Of a DNA stretch of 64,000 nucleotides, positions 25,901 through 34,395 are shown piece after piece. Within the stretch, counting starts at the first letter, position 1; every line of letters begins with the position of its first letter. The notes below the pieces were generated by a model. That model worked only from the letters and a program-made list of their open reading frames with translations. It had not been told where the DNA came from and made no database searches. Made by a program: the position numbers and the translations under genes. The stretch comes from Pirellulaceae bacterium (GTDB lineage: Bacteria; Planctomycetota; Planctomycetia; Pirellulales; Pirellulaceae), in contig JAHDXO010000001.1 of NCBI GenBank assembly GCA_023382975.1, forward strand, positions 372,001-436,000, read 5' to 3'.

Positions 25901-26686
25901 GAGATTGCGGTGGAGAAACCGTCGCGGACGCCGGGCGCAGCGGCCAAGTTTTTCGCCCAAGCGGCTAACGCGCCGGGCGATCCCAGTTCGGCTGGGGCAG
26001 TCCCCAAGCCCGCACCTCGCGAGACCCCAGCGGACAACTTTGCCGAGGCGATGGCCGCGCCGGCCGCGCCTCCCTCGGCCGCCCCCGCACCGGCCTCCAG
26101 CGTGCAGGGTCCGGTCATCGAGGAGCCGTCCACCGAGGAACTCGCGCGGACGTTGGCCGGGCAAGAATCGGAGGAAATGCTTGTCCGAGAGTCTGGCCCG
26201 GCGGGACAGTCTGAACGTCGCCAACTGGCCGAGCGTCCTCCGTCGCTGGCGCGTGGTGGTGGAGTCGCAGGACGTCCGCTCGCCCGTTCGGCGATGAGCG
26301 ATGATTTTCCAAGAGCGGAAACCGACTCCGCGACCGCTTCGCCAGCAGCCGAGACGCCGCCGACTGCCGCGATGCGCGGAAGCGAGGAAGGCGCTGCGAT
26401 CGACGGATTGCAGAACGCCCTGCCCATGCTGGCTGCTCCGCTTGTTGCGCGCGAGTATCCCGTCTGGGGATTTAGTTCGCCGACCGGTGCAAACCGCTTC
26501 GGTGAGGATCTCGACGCGACCCGCTACTGGAACCCAATCGCCGTTGCCGACCAGGACGGTCAGTACCGGCTGTCGTTCTCGTTGCCTGAGCATCAAACCA
26601 CGTACCGGCTTTCGGTGGACGGGCACCTGGACGGCCGCATCGGTTCGAAGGAAGCTGAAGTTGTGGTTCGAAAGGAATCTCCGTGA
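22901..26686 (+). CDS. Anti-sigma-like membrane protein fused to alpha-2-macroglobulin-type domains
   Basis: A 1261-aa protein starting at ATG 22901 after GGGAGACG. Residues 1-60 resemble a cytoplasmic anti-sigma domain (MWEFVYGLLPDDEAQAIRDQ). A membrane helix follows near 97-119. The outer part has macroglobulin-like beta domains, including an MG2-type LSLDKPIVRPGQTVRFRTV near residue 243. Two more hydrophobic helices lie at about 810-865, then a 300-residue low-complexity Ala/Pro/Glu region. The last 70 residues match the bait-flanking A2M domain (YWNPIAVADQDGQYRLSFSL), but the protein ends there. No thioester (CGEQ) region follows, and the next gene overlaps by 4 bp. It is probably the regulator of the preceding sigma factor. 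Confidence 0.8.
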   Translation: MDRPDQLEQSMWEFVYGLLPDDEAQAIRDQINADPDVARLYAEVKLRSDLVAEASRLRTSPMQFVATKASNAAAGRLDRSQPSPALPASAAGAAATALRWAVTLAATLLVGFVGFVYLKPQSPLRTVAYQTQRQQLADLPVEAMVLGPGRLQSQPSNHLAVVTRSLDGTARSTPVAYRLYGEDERLLDEAESRTDAAGILQIKTPALLAERQVRLEVRTPGDWDAEPLSHTFSVDPTELITHLSLDKPIVRPGQTVRFRTVTLTRYDLQADKEVAVATEIVDRDGNGLAWSASEELTQHGVRHGELQIPSDLPAGAYQVVARSPQGQFAEVTRELAVRQFAVPQFRKTLDFARESYSPGDQVTATLSIRRAEGGALSGAGLQIQAVVDGQTLLEQAGTTDQQGAFEVIFPLPDTIDRGEGRVLIAVDGETSEILSEAIPIQLGTFAVDFFPESGDLVAGVENRVYFRARNPQGKAVHVAGRVVDDGGRLQAEVRTERDGRGVFSLVPQADASYRLQIDTPADAGFQPQLPTIDPRRWLVLDGGAGVFEARSDLAIEIRATDCSRPLAITATCRGAVVGQEIVPANTFITRETQPHCGHRSIVLPVAEHAQGVIRLTAYDLSTQPAVPLAERLVYRRPHRKLQIHVNELKSRYVPGEQVDLRLHVRDETGQDQPAVLGVSVVDDLLLTLARDRSAGLTTHFWLTGQVGDARDLEDADFYLDPQRPEAVRALDLLLGTQGWRRLRPVHESLLAASGEPGERKAATPMLPTRTVAAREASAPLMVANNATQIRAWADRSLATLRSARELDLRRTGLTALAGGLIVMVAALILSFLRGAGGLRRWAPHLAAASFCAILGMFWVSAGIGPQGELSWARLPTSGIAERRVAEVPRELSTPGAPHEPAMMGNASIAVDEAVSEDFSGTANELDAYGRSEPELQTGGTDAPMDSRLRQRVLASADDKSSQLGIARDAQTETVRKDAVDLADREKQVDQAVKRVEKVQGEIAVEKPSRTPGAAAKFFAQAANAPGDPSSAGAVPKPAPRETPADNFAEAMAAPAAPPSAAPAPASSVQGPVIEEPSTEELARTLAGQESEEMLVRESGPAGQSERRQLAERPPSLARGGGVAGRPLARSAMSDDFPRAETDSATASPAAETPPTAAMRGSEEGAAIDGLQNALPMLAAPLVAREYPVWGFSSPTGANRFGEDLDATRYWNPIAVADQDGQYRLSFSLPEHQTTYRLSVDGHLDGRIGSKEAEVVVRKESP

Positions 26687-27072
26687 CCAACGGCGACGAA
26701 TTCCATTCTCCCGACCGGGGATGGCGTCAGAAGTTCCGCGACGCATTCCGCGGCGTCTGGTTCGGCGTTCACGATCAATCCAGCTTCTGCGTCCATTTCA
26801 CGGCTGCGCTGCTGGTCATCGTCGCTGCTGCCGCCTTGCAGTTGGATCGAACGCAGTGGTGTCTGTTGATCCTTGCGATCAGTACTGTGCTGGTCGCCGA
26901 AATGTTCAACACGGCGTTGGAGCATCTGGCCAAAGCCGTCGACCGCAGCCACAACCCGCACATCGCCAACGCGCTGGACATCGGCAGCGCCGCCGTCCTG
27001 CTCGCGGCCGTCGCAGCCACGATCGCCGGCGCCCTTATTCTCGGCCTTCGGCTGCTGGAACTCCTCTCGTAG
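26683..27072 (+). CDS. dgkA: Diacylglycerol kinase (DgkA type)
   Basis: Small integral membrane kinase that phosphorylates diacylglycerol or undecaprenol. The 129-aa sequence has an amphipathic N-terminus (WRQKFRDAFRGVWFGVHDQ), three membrane helices and the active-site helix motif EMFNTALEHLAKAVD. GTG 26683 overlaps the stop of the previous gene as GTGA, which implies translational coupling. The same coupling is what shows that the macroglobulin gene is not interrupted by a frameshift. Confidence 0.92.
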   Translation: MTNGDEFHSPDRGWRQKFRDAFRGVWFGVHDQSSFCVHFTAALLVIVAAAALQLDRTQWCLLILAISTVLVAEMFNTALEHLAKAVDRSHNPHIANALDIGSAAVLLAAVAATIAGALILGLRLLELLS

Positions 27073-27091
27073 CACAGGCTGCCAGCCTGTG
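27073..27091. repeat. Palindromic repeat, copy 1
   Basis: CACAGGCTGCCAGCCTGTG: 9-bp perfect arms around one base. It begins 1 bp after the dgkA stop. It could act as a terminator, but the same unit recurs at 27268 and 38299, so it is a dispersed element. Confidence 0.85.
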
Positions 27092-27267
27092 CCACCGCAT
27101 GCCCTTCCTTTCCCTGCCAACCCACGCTCCCGTGACAACGCCCTGGAATCCGTGTTATCATTCACCCGTGTCGGTGCGAGGATGCGGCGAAAGTCGTCGG
27201 GTCGGAGGGGACTCTTCAGCGCACGGGGTAGCACGCAGTTTTCGGGCAGGGAATTGGACCGTTTTTC

Positions 27268-27286
27268 CACAGGCTGGCAGCCTGTG
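27268..27286. repeat. Palindromic repeat, copy 2
   Basis: CACAGGCTGGCAGCCTGTG, the reverse complement of copy 1 including its central base. It lies 25 bp before the M14 gene. Read on the minus strand, it shares the flank CCGTAG with copy 3. The 177 bp between copies 1 and 2 hold no gene. Confidence 0.85.
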
Positions 27287-27311
27287 CTACGGCTTTGTTG
27301 CGAGGTAGACC

Positions 27312-28634
27312 ATGAATCGTTCGAACTTCCGCTACTGGCTACAGCCCAAACGATCGTTGTTGCTGGTGGTGATCGCCACTCTTGCGATGCCCGCTCCGGC
27401 TTCGATCCACGGAGCCGATGCCACCGCGACCCACATCGCACCGATTCGCGCTGAGCGTTTCTCGGCCGACGGCGTGACATTCCGAAGCGACTTCCCTGGG
27501 GCGAAGGTCAGCTCCTACGCTCACCTGAAAACCGGTGAATTCGAGTTGACGATTCGCCCCGAAAACACGCCGATCAACAATAGCGCGTGGTATGCCTTTC
27601 AAGTAACTTCGGAACGGGCCAGGGCGATCGCCGTCCGCTTGTCGTACGAGAACGGCACGCACCGCTACCATCCGCAGGTCAGCAGGGACGGCCGGAAGTG
27701 GACACGCCTGGACGACGATGCGATCCAGCGTACGAAGGACAAGCGAGGGGCGATCCTCCAGTTGAATGTTGGCACCGATCCGCTGTGGGTGGCCGGGCAG
27801 GAAATGATCGATCGCGGGTATTTGGAAGCGTGGATGGCGGGATTGGCCGACCTGCCGTTTGTCAAGAAATCGGTGATCGGCCGTTCGATCGAGGACCGAC
27901 CCATCCACGGTTTGCAGATCACCGAATCAGACGATCCGGGGCACGTGGTGATCATTGGACGGCAACATCCACCCGAAGTCACCGGTTCGCTGGGCCTGAT
28001 GGCCTTCGTGGACCGGTTGGTCGAAGCGGACGGCATGGCCGCCGAGTTCCGCAAGGAATTTCAGGTGACGCTGGTGCCCTTGGTCAATCCCGACGGTGTT
28101 GATCGGGGCTACTGGCGGCACAACGTCAAGGGCGTTGACCTGAACCGCGACTGGGGCTCGTTCGCCCAACCCGAGACGCGCGCTGTGCGCGATCGCGTCT
28201 TGCCATTGCATCGACCGCCCGACCACCGTATCTACCTGTGGCTCGACTTCCACTCGACGCACCAGGACGTTTTCTATACTCAGCCGGACGAAACCGAGAC
28301 GTTCCCGCCGCTCTTCACTCGCCAGTGGCTTGATGCGTTCGACCACCGCACCCCCGGTTATTCCGTGCGGCGAGTCAATTCCCTTGGCGGAAAGCAGCAG
28401 ACGTCAATGCAATGGGCGCACCGGACCTTCGGCGCTGCGTCGATTACCTACGAATTCGGCGACAACACCGACCGCGCCGAGATCCGTCAAGTCACTCGGA
28501 TCGCGGCCGAGGAAATGATGCGCTTGCTGGTGCCCGTCCGACAACGGGAGAAAGCGGCAACGCACCGTTCCGACGAGAACACTCGCAAACCGGACGCGGC
28601 AGCAAGAGACGGGATTAGGACCGGCGATCGGTGA
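27312..28634 (+). CDS. Secreted M14-family zinc carboxypeptidase
   Basis: Zinc peptidase that removes C-terminal residues. The 440-aa protein has a signal peptide (SLLLVVIATLAMPAPASIHG), an N-terminal beta-rich domain, and the peptidase domain. The zinc ligands are His219 and Glu222 in GRQHPPEVTG and His314 in DFHSTH; the catalytic Glu is likely the one in SITYEFGDNTDR. HNVKGVDLNRDWG is also a family mark. The gene ends 20 bp inside the 3' end of the convergent cysteine desulfurase gene, so the two stop regions overlap. Confidence 0.9.
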   Translation: MNRSNFRYWLQPKRSLLLVVIATLAMPAPASIHGADATATHIAPIRAERFSADGVTFRSDFPGAKVSSYAHLKTGEFELTIRPENTPINNSAWYAFQVTSERARAIAVRLSYENGTHRYHPQVSRDGRKWTRLDDDAIQRTKDKRGAILQLNVGTDPLWVAGQEMIDRGYLEAWMAGLADLPFVKKSVIGRSIEDRPIHGLQITESDDPGHVVIIGRQHPPEVTGSLGLMAFVDRLVEADGMAAEFRKEFQVTLVPLVNPDGVDRGYWRHNVKGVDLNRDWGSFAQPETRAVRDRVLPLHRPPDHRIYLWLDFHSTHQDVFYTQPDETETFPPLFTRQWLDAFDHRTPGYSVRRVNSLGGKQQTSMQWAHRTFGAASITYEFGDNTDRAEIRQVTRIAAEEMMRLLVPVRQREKAATHRSDENTRKPDAAARDGIRTGDR

Positions 28635-29886
28635 GCTGCCGAAGACGTTCGACAGCGTGGGTGACGGTGTCGATGGCGAAGTCGATCTCCTCCGGCGTGT
28701 TGAAGCGTCCCAAGCCGAATCGCAAACTGGCTCGCGTCTGATCGTCGTTCAACCCCAGCGCCTTCAGCACGTGACTGGGCGTCGGATCGGCGGAAGAACA
28801 GGCGCTGCCGCTCGAAACGGCCAAGTCCCTCATGCTCATCATCAGCGCTTCACCGTCCACGTCGCCGAAGCAGCAATTCAAATTGCCCGCCAGACGTCCG
28901 TGTCCGAAACCGGTTAAATTTGCCGCTGACTCCGACCCTGCACCGCGTGAGCCCATGCTGTCGGCCGGCTCGCCAGAGTCCAGTGCCGGCCCGTTCAGCG
29001 AGATGCCCGGAATCCTGTCGCACAAGCCCTGGTACAAGCGATTGCGAAGCTCCGCCAGACGAGTCGATTCCGTTGGCATCTCCGCGGCGCACAGCTCCAA
29101 CGCTTTGGCCAGTCCTACCACGCCCGGCACATTCGCCGTGCCGCTGCGTAAACCGGATTCCTGGCGGCCCCCGTCGATCTGCGGCTCGAGCCGCACTTGC
29201 GGCGACCGGCGGCGGACGTACAAGACACCGATGCCCTTGGGACCGTAGATCTTGTGTCCGGAGAAACTCATCAAGTCGACCTGCAGCCGATCGACATGGA
29301 CCGCGAGCTTGCCTACGGCTTGAGTCGCATCGGTGTGGAGCAGAACGCCCCGGGCCCTGCACAACTGGCCGATCTCCGCCAACGGTTGGAGGACGCCGAT
29401 CTCGTTGTTGGCCAGCATCACGGAAACCAACGCGGTGTCGTCACGGATCGCCGCGGCCAATTGGTCCAAGTCGATTTGTCCCGCATCGGGCCTGCCGTTC
29501 GAGCGGACGGGCAGCAGGGTGACTTCGAATCCGTTCTTACTCAGCCTTGCCAGCGGGTCCAAGACCGCCTTGTGCTCGGTCGTCACGCTGATCAGATGGT
29601 TTCCCCGGCGTTTGACGTGTTCGCACACGCCGCGGATCGCCAGATTGTTGCTTTCGGTGGCGCCGCTGGTGAAGACGATCTCGCGGGGCAAGGCGCCGAT
29701 CTGTTCGGCGACGGACTCGCGCGCCGCATCGACCGCCGCCTTCGCCGTCCAGCCGAAACTGTGGCTGGTACTGCCCGCGTTGCCATACTGCTGACAGAAC
29801 AACGGCAGCATGGCGTCCAACACACGCGGGTCGGTCCGCGTGGTCGCGTGATTGTCCATGTAGACGGGTGTCGTGACCATCGGCAA
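28615..29886 (-). CDS. Cysteine desulfurase (IscS/NifS family)
   Basis: Pyridoxal-phosphate enzyme that releases sulfur from cysteine for Fe-S cluster or thio-cofactor assembly. The 423-aa protein has NHATT at the start, TSGATESNN, NNEIG, HTDATQAVGK, the Schiff-base Lys212 in SFSGHKIYGPKG, and the catalytic Cys363 in SSGSACSS. An extra loop of about 28 residues (304-331, rich in Gly and Ser) precedes the Cys loop. The protein starts at ATG 29886; ATG 29859 would give MDNHATT directly. No iscU or nifU is adjacent. Its 5' end is 6 bp from the stop of the propeller-methyltransferase gene upstream. Confidence 0.93.
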   Translation of the reverse strand: MPMVTTPVYMDNHATTRTDPRVLDAMLPLFCQQYGNAGSTSHSFGWTAKAAVDAARESVAEQIGALPREIVFTSGATESNNLAIRGVCEHVKRRGNHLISVTTEHKAVLDPLARLSKNGFEVTLLPVRSNGRPDAGQIDLDQLAAAIRDDTALVSVMLANNEIGVLQPLAEIGQLCRARGVLLHTDATQAVGKLAVHVDRLQVDLMSFSGHKIYGPKGIGVLYVRRRSPQVRLEPQIDGGRQESGLRSGTANVPGVVGLAKALELCAAEMPTESTRLAELRNRLYQGLCDRIPGISLNGPALDSGEPADSMGSRGAGSESAANLTGFGHGRLAGNLNCCFGDVDGEALMMSMRDLAVSSGSACSSADPTPSHVLKALGLNDDQTRASLRFGLGRFNTPEEIDFAIDTVTHAVERLRQLTDRRS

Positions 29887-29892
29887 CTCGAC

Positions 29893-32800
29893 TTATTGAC
29901 GCTCCAAACGAATGGCCGACAGAATAGGCTGGCTGTTCCCTTGAGGCACCAGTTCGATCAGCAGGTTGTCGGTGACGGGAACGTCGGAGAAGACCTGGCT
30001 CCAAGCTCGCTTGACGCCGCCTGCCACGCGAGCGACATTCAGACCTTCCGCAACCACTTGGCCTTGCAGCTTGACGTCAAACACCCGCGTCGGCGCGTCG
30101 GGCGATGCGTCGGGCTCCGCGAAGAACAACTCGACACGATAGACAGCGCTGGGCTCGCCGTCGTTCAACAGAGGAATCGAGCAGCGGCTCAAGCCTCGGA
30201 CGCCCGTCGAGTACAGCCAGGGATCGTCGGTGCCTGCGATCGGCAACGAATCGGTGTTTTCGGCGTAGTAGCCGCCGCCCGGCATCATCTCGGTCTGCAG
30301 CCGGAACACGAATTCCAGCCGTTCGCGCGTCGTCGGCCGAGGGTAGCTCAGCCACAGCGTTCCGCGACTGTCGCGGCGGTCGCCGGGAGCGCCGAGATTA
30401 ACGCTCAGCCGCTTCACGGGCCGGTCGCCACCGGGGCTGCTGTAGATCTTCCATGTGTCACGCTCGTCGCGAGGTTCCAGCACGACGGTCGAAGCGATCG
30501 AGAACTGGCAGACGCAGCCTGCGCTGGCTTCGGGGATCATCAACAGCCCGTTGCCCGGGATCGCGTTGACCCAGCAACCCAAGCGGTGCCCGGCAAAATG
30601 GCTGGTCCCGCTGTCGTTGTACAGATCGTAGTACGCGGTATCGCCGCTGCGGAAGAACAGCATGTTCGGCGTCGCCGTGATCGGGCCGCAGTGGTGACCG
30701 GGGCGGCTGAACTGCCAAGGCGTCGGTTCGCCCGTCAGCGGATTTTCGCTCATCTTCTGTTGTCCCGTATGCAAATCGAACGACCACGGTTCAGCGATGA
30801 TCTCGTGGCCGACGATGATCGGACGGTGGCGATAATTGGCGTCCGCGGCCCACCGTCGCTTGCCGTCCGCCGCGTCCAGCACGACCAGCCGCCGCTGGCT
30901 GAAATCGCCGGCCAGGAACTGTTTCCAGTAGTGTCCGTTCGCGTTGGCGCCGCAGATCAGCACGTGCCCGTCTTGGTACATCAGCGTCAATTGCCCGCCG
31001 CCGATGCCGATCCGGCTGCAATCGGTCACATCGACCGGTTGCGACCAGAGCCGTTGTCCCGTCTGCGCGTCCAGACACACCGCCAGCCTGACGTCCAGCG
31101 CCTTGAGTTCCTCTTCCTTGCGTTTCGCCTCGTCTGGGGGCAGTTTCTCCAACTCGCTCTTGTCCTGCTGCAGCAACTGCTCGCGCTCGGCCGCCGTGAT
31201 CGAACTGTCGATAAAGAACACGCGGTCGTCGCCGATGGCGATGGTCACATGCAGGAGGTTTCGGCCGCGGTAGATCCACTTCTGTTCGCCCGTCGCCGTG
31301 TCGACGGCAAAGATGGCATCGGTCTTTTGATCCACCTGGCGCCCGCGCCGCTTCAGAGCCTTGTCCAATTCGCTGCGGATCGTGGCGGTGCCGAACAACA
31401 GACCGTCCTCACAGGCAACATAGCCCCAAGCCCGCGGCACGCCATCGGCCGACTGGGGCGCGCGGTGGACTCGCCGCACCAGCCCCGTGGCTGCATCCAC
31501 TTCGGTACACGTGTCGTCGACGGCGACGAACAAGGCGTTGTCGGATGCGGCCAGATTGCCGGCTTCCTCGTTGTTGAACACGCCGGTCCGCAACGCCCCC
31601 GGGTTTTCATATTCCCACAAGAACAGCCCGTTGTAGGCGTCGTAGCACCGGATGCTGTCGGTCCCCTGAATGAACATCCGGCCGGCGGTGGACAGCGGGG
31701 CTGCCGCCGCGTCGTGCCGATTGATCATCTTCGACGGACCCGGATCGCCGTACCACAGCACGCCCAACCCGCCTTTGACCAAGTGGTCCCGGCTGGTCAT
31801 CGTGTTGGCGGCGTCCCCGTACTGGTGCGACCAGTCCCCAGCGCCCGGCAACCGGCCCCTGGCAACGCTGATCCGGCCGTCGACGGGTGTCTCCACGGCC
31901 TCGGGCTCGAAATCCAGGCGGCTGACGGCCTCCTGCAAAGCGGTACGGTCCCCAGCCTCGGCCGCCCCCGCAATCAAGCACACCTGACCGCCGCACGGTT
32001 TGACGCACCGAGACCAACTGGCGGGATCGGCGGGCAGTCTGCCGCTGGCCAGCAGCGTATCGGACACGACCAGGTTGGCGAAGTAGTTCGAGAAAGGCAG
32101 TTTCGCCGGATCGCCGTGGACAATGCTGACTCGATGGCCGTACAGTCCGGCGCGATTCAGCGCCTTTCGGCTGGCGGTCACCTTGTCCGCGTTGGCCTCG
32201 ATGCCGTAGATCTTCAACTGCGACCGCTTGGCCAATTCGTACGCCAAACGTCCCTTCTCGCTGCCGACGACCAGACAATACCCACGGTCCACCCCGCTGG
32301 TCTTGAGAATCTGCTCGGCCGTCGCGGCATACAGCTCCGCAGACGCATCGTCGGCGTAAGGCGGTTCGTCGGTCGCGGGGGCCGCGGCGATTGGCTGCAT
32401 CTGCCCCGCGGCAAAGGCGTAGATCTTGCCGGAGTCAGTGCTGACGTACAGCCGTCCTTCGGCAGCCGCCAGCGCCGACGCATCGCCATCGACCTCGCTA
32501 GTCCAAATTTGCCGACCGTCGTCGACAGCCAATACATCGACGCGACCCGCGCCGCCCGCGATCAGCCAGTTGCCGGCCACGATCAGCGACGAATCCAGCG
32601 GACTGGCCACGCTCCACAGCGCGCCGACTTCGGACAGCTCGCGGATCTTGGCGGCCAGTTCCGCATCCTTGCGCTCGAATTCCGCCGCGGGGATCTTGCC
32701 TCGCTGCCCCCGCAGCGCATAGCGTTCCAGGTTGTACTTCTGCCGTTCGACCGTCGCCTTGACATGTTTCGGCCGATCGACGGCGACGATCCGCTCGCCC

Positions 32801-33786
32801 GTGGCAAAGAACGCCCGGTCGCCGGACATAGTCAGTTGACGTCCGGTGATCCAAGCATGACCGGTGGCGCCGGTCCGCTGGTTCATCGCCAGGAAATGAT
32901 GCGAGCCGGACGAGTAGATCTGGCCGTCGGCCAACATCGCTCGCCAGCCGCCGACTTCACCGCCGGCCGTGGTGCGCCAAGCATGGTTCAAATGATGGAT
33001 CAATTCGCCGCGGCTGCGGTCGAACGCGGCCGGCAACGAACGTCCGGAGGGAACGACCAGCAAGTCGGCATTGCCCAGCAGATACCCCTGCGGCGACAGC
33101 GGGTTGCGACCTGCGTCCTGCTGGCTGATGCGGTCGTTTTTCCAGACCGGCTGGCCCGTCGCTGCGTCGACGGCGTGCAGATAGATCGTCTCGTGCGGAA
33201 ACACGCCGGCCCCGAAATAGGCGATGCCGTCTTCGATCATCACGCTGGTGCGGATCGGCCAGCGGGAGATCATCCGGCCGCGAGCCAGCAGTCGTTCATC
33301 GGTCGGGCTCGCGCGTAGCTGCCAGACCACGCGGCCATCCGCGGCGTTCAGACAGTACGCCACGCCGTCCTCGGCGCCGAAATAGACACGGTCCTGCCAG
33401 ACCGTCGGCGCCATGCGAATCGGACCTTCCGCGAAGAACGTCCACAGAATCGCTCCCGTGGCCGAGTCCAGACAGTACAGTTGATGGTCGACCGACGATC
33501 CAAAGAACGTGCGGCCATCGGCAACGACCACCGGCAACGCCCGGTCGAATGCAACTCGGTGCCGCAGCACCAGTCCTTCGATCGGTTCATTTCGCGGACC
33601 TTCCCAAGCCATCTCGGGTCGGGCCGGAGTCGAATAGACCCACGCGGCGGTCAGCGGCGCCGTCAATTGTTCCTCGGTGGCTCCCACGCGGGAATTGTCG
33701 TGCATGAAAGTCGGCCACGGGGCAGCCGCAGCGAAACCTGCGGTGAATACGAGGAACAACGAGCCAAAGGAAATTCGCTGTTTCAT
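29893..33786 (-). CDS. PQQ-type beta-propeller protein with embedded methyltransferase domain
   Basis: A 1297-aa exported protein starting at ATG 33786, ten bases after GGAG. The N-terminus is a signal peptide (MKQRISFGSLFLVFTAGFAA). Two blocks of PQQ/BamB-like propeller repeats (LYCLDSATGAILWTFFAEGP; FAVDTATGEQKWIYRGRNLL) flank a segment at about residues 500-640 with a class I methyltransferase look: GYCLVVGSEKGRLAYELAKR as motif I, then YGIEANADKVTASRKALNRA and VVSDTLL. This architecture occurs in planctomycetes. The SAM-binding glycine motif is degenerate (VGSEKG for the usual GxGxG), so methyl transfer is doubtful. A final beta-rich domain ends at TILSAIRLERQ. Confidence 0.85.
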   Translation of the reverse strand: MKQRISFGSLFLVFTAGFAAAAPWPTFMHDNSRVGATEEQLTAPLTAAWVYSTPARPEMAWEGPRNEPIEGLVLRHRVAFDRALPVVVADGRTFFGSSVDHQLYCLDSATGAILWTFFAEGPIRMAPTVWQDRVYFGAEDGVAYCLNAADGRVVWQLRASPTDERLLARGRMISRWPIRTSVMIEDGIAYFGAGVFPHETIYLHAVDAATGQPVWKNDRISQQDAGRNPLSPQGYLLGNADLLVVPSGRSLPAAFDRSRGELIHHLNHAWRTTAGGEVGGWRAMLADGQIYSSGSHHFLAMNQRTGATGHAWITGRQLTMSGDRAFFATGERIVAVDRPKHVKATVERQKYNLERYALRGQRGKIPAAEFERKDAELAAKIRELSEVGALWSVASPLDSSLIVAGNWLIAGGAGRVDVLAVDDGRQIWTSEVDGDASALAAAEGRLYVSTDSGKIYAFAAGQMQPIAAAPATDEPPYADDASAELYAATAEQILKTSGVDRGYCLVVGSEKGRLAYELAKRSQLKIYGIEANADKVTASRKALNRAGLYGHRVSIVHGDPAKLPFSNYFANLVVSDTLLASGRLPADPASWSRCVKPCGGQVCLIAGAAEAGDRTALQEAVSRLDFEPEAVETPVDGRISVARGRLPGAGDWSHQYGDAANTMTSRDHLVKGGLGVLWYGDPGPSKMINRHDAAAAPLSTAGRMFIQGTDSIRCYDAYNGLFLWEYENPGALRTGVFNNEEAGNLAASDNALFVAVDDTCTEVDAATGLVRRVHRAPQSADGVPRAWGYVACEDGLLFGTATIRSELDKALKRRGRQVDQKTDAIFAVDTATGEQKWIYRGRNLLHVTIAIGDDRVFFIDSSITAAEREQLLQQDKSELEKLPPDEAKRKEEELKALDVRLAVCLDAQTGQRLWSQPVDVTDCSRIGIGGGQLTLMYQDGHVLICGANANGHYWKQFLAGDFSQRRLVVLDAADGKRRWAADANYRHRPIIVGHEIIAEPWSFDLHTGQQKMSENPLTGEPTPWQFSRPGHHCGPITATPNMLFFRSGDTAYYDLYNDSGTSHFAGHRLGCWVNAIPGNGLLMIPEASAGCVCQFSIASTVVLEPRDERDTWKIYSSPGGDRPVKRLSVNLGAPGDRRDSRGTLWLSYPRPTTRERLEFVFRLQTEMMPGGGYYAENTDSLPIAGTDDPWLYSTGVRGLSRCSIPLLNDGEPSAVYRVELFFAEPDASPDAPTRVFDVKLQGQVVAEGLNVARVAGGVKRAWSQVFSDVPVTDNLLIELVPQGNSQPILSAIRLERQ

Positions 33787-33960
33787 GTCTTTATTGCTCC
33801 AGATGTCTGGCGCCGCGATCCATTCGCCGAGCAAAGCCAAGCGAGTCGAGGTCACGAGAGAGTGTCAGCAAACCACTCGCATTATGCCCTAGGGATCGTA
33901 CGGCAACCAGCCCTGCGACTCGCCGCTTACCCACGACCGAAAAGAGGCACACAGCCGTGG

Positions 33961-34185
33961 TTACAGTCCGACGAACGGAACCGGGATCAGCAGCGCATGC
34001 TGCTCGAACAGGCTCCAGACTCCGAACCACGAAGTGTATCCCGTCAGAAACACGAACACGACGTAGAAGGCGACGACCGGCAACTCGATCAACCGAGCCG
34101 CCCATCGCCAGACAAACAGACGAGCTTGCGGATAGCGTTCGGCACGCGACAGCGACGACCGACTGGGCAATGTGGAACTGGGCAC
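33961..34185 (-). CDS. Possible small membrane protein
   Basis: A 74-aa frame with GTG 34185 eight bases after GAGGAG. It has a short basic N-terminus and one or two hydrophobic segments (LIELPVVAFYVVFVFLTGYT, then FEQHALLIPVPFVGL). No family is recognised. It sits in a 790-bp stretch between the propeller protein and lysA that also contains a decayed gene on the other strand, so it may itself be a remnant. Confidence 0.35.
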   Translation of the reverse strand: MPSSTLPSRSSLSRAERYPQARLFVWRWAARLIELPVVAFYVVFVFLTGYTSWFGVWSLFEQHALLIPVPFVGL

Positions 34186-34395
34186 GCGGGAGGCTCCTCG
34201 CGAAGGAAGGCAAGAAGATTTTCATCGCTTGGCGGCGTTCTTCTCCGAGGCCCATGTGTCTCTCGGCGGACTTCGAAATCGGCCGCAACCATACCGCGTT
34301 CAATACCTGGGCGAAACGGCGGAGCGGGAGACCGATCCGTCGCCGCCGTTCCTCGACGAACTCCATGTCGACCGTGGCACGCGCCGGTCGCAGTT

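Noticed and set aside
29197-33318. A 1373-codon open frame on the plus strand
   Set aside because: It runs opposite the cysteine desulfurase and propeller-methyltransferase genes, both of which have strong motifs. High GC keeps the antisense frame open.
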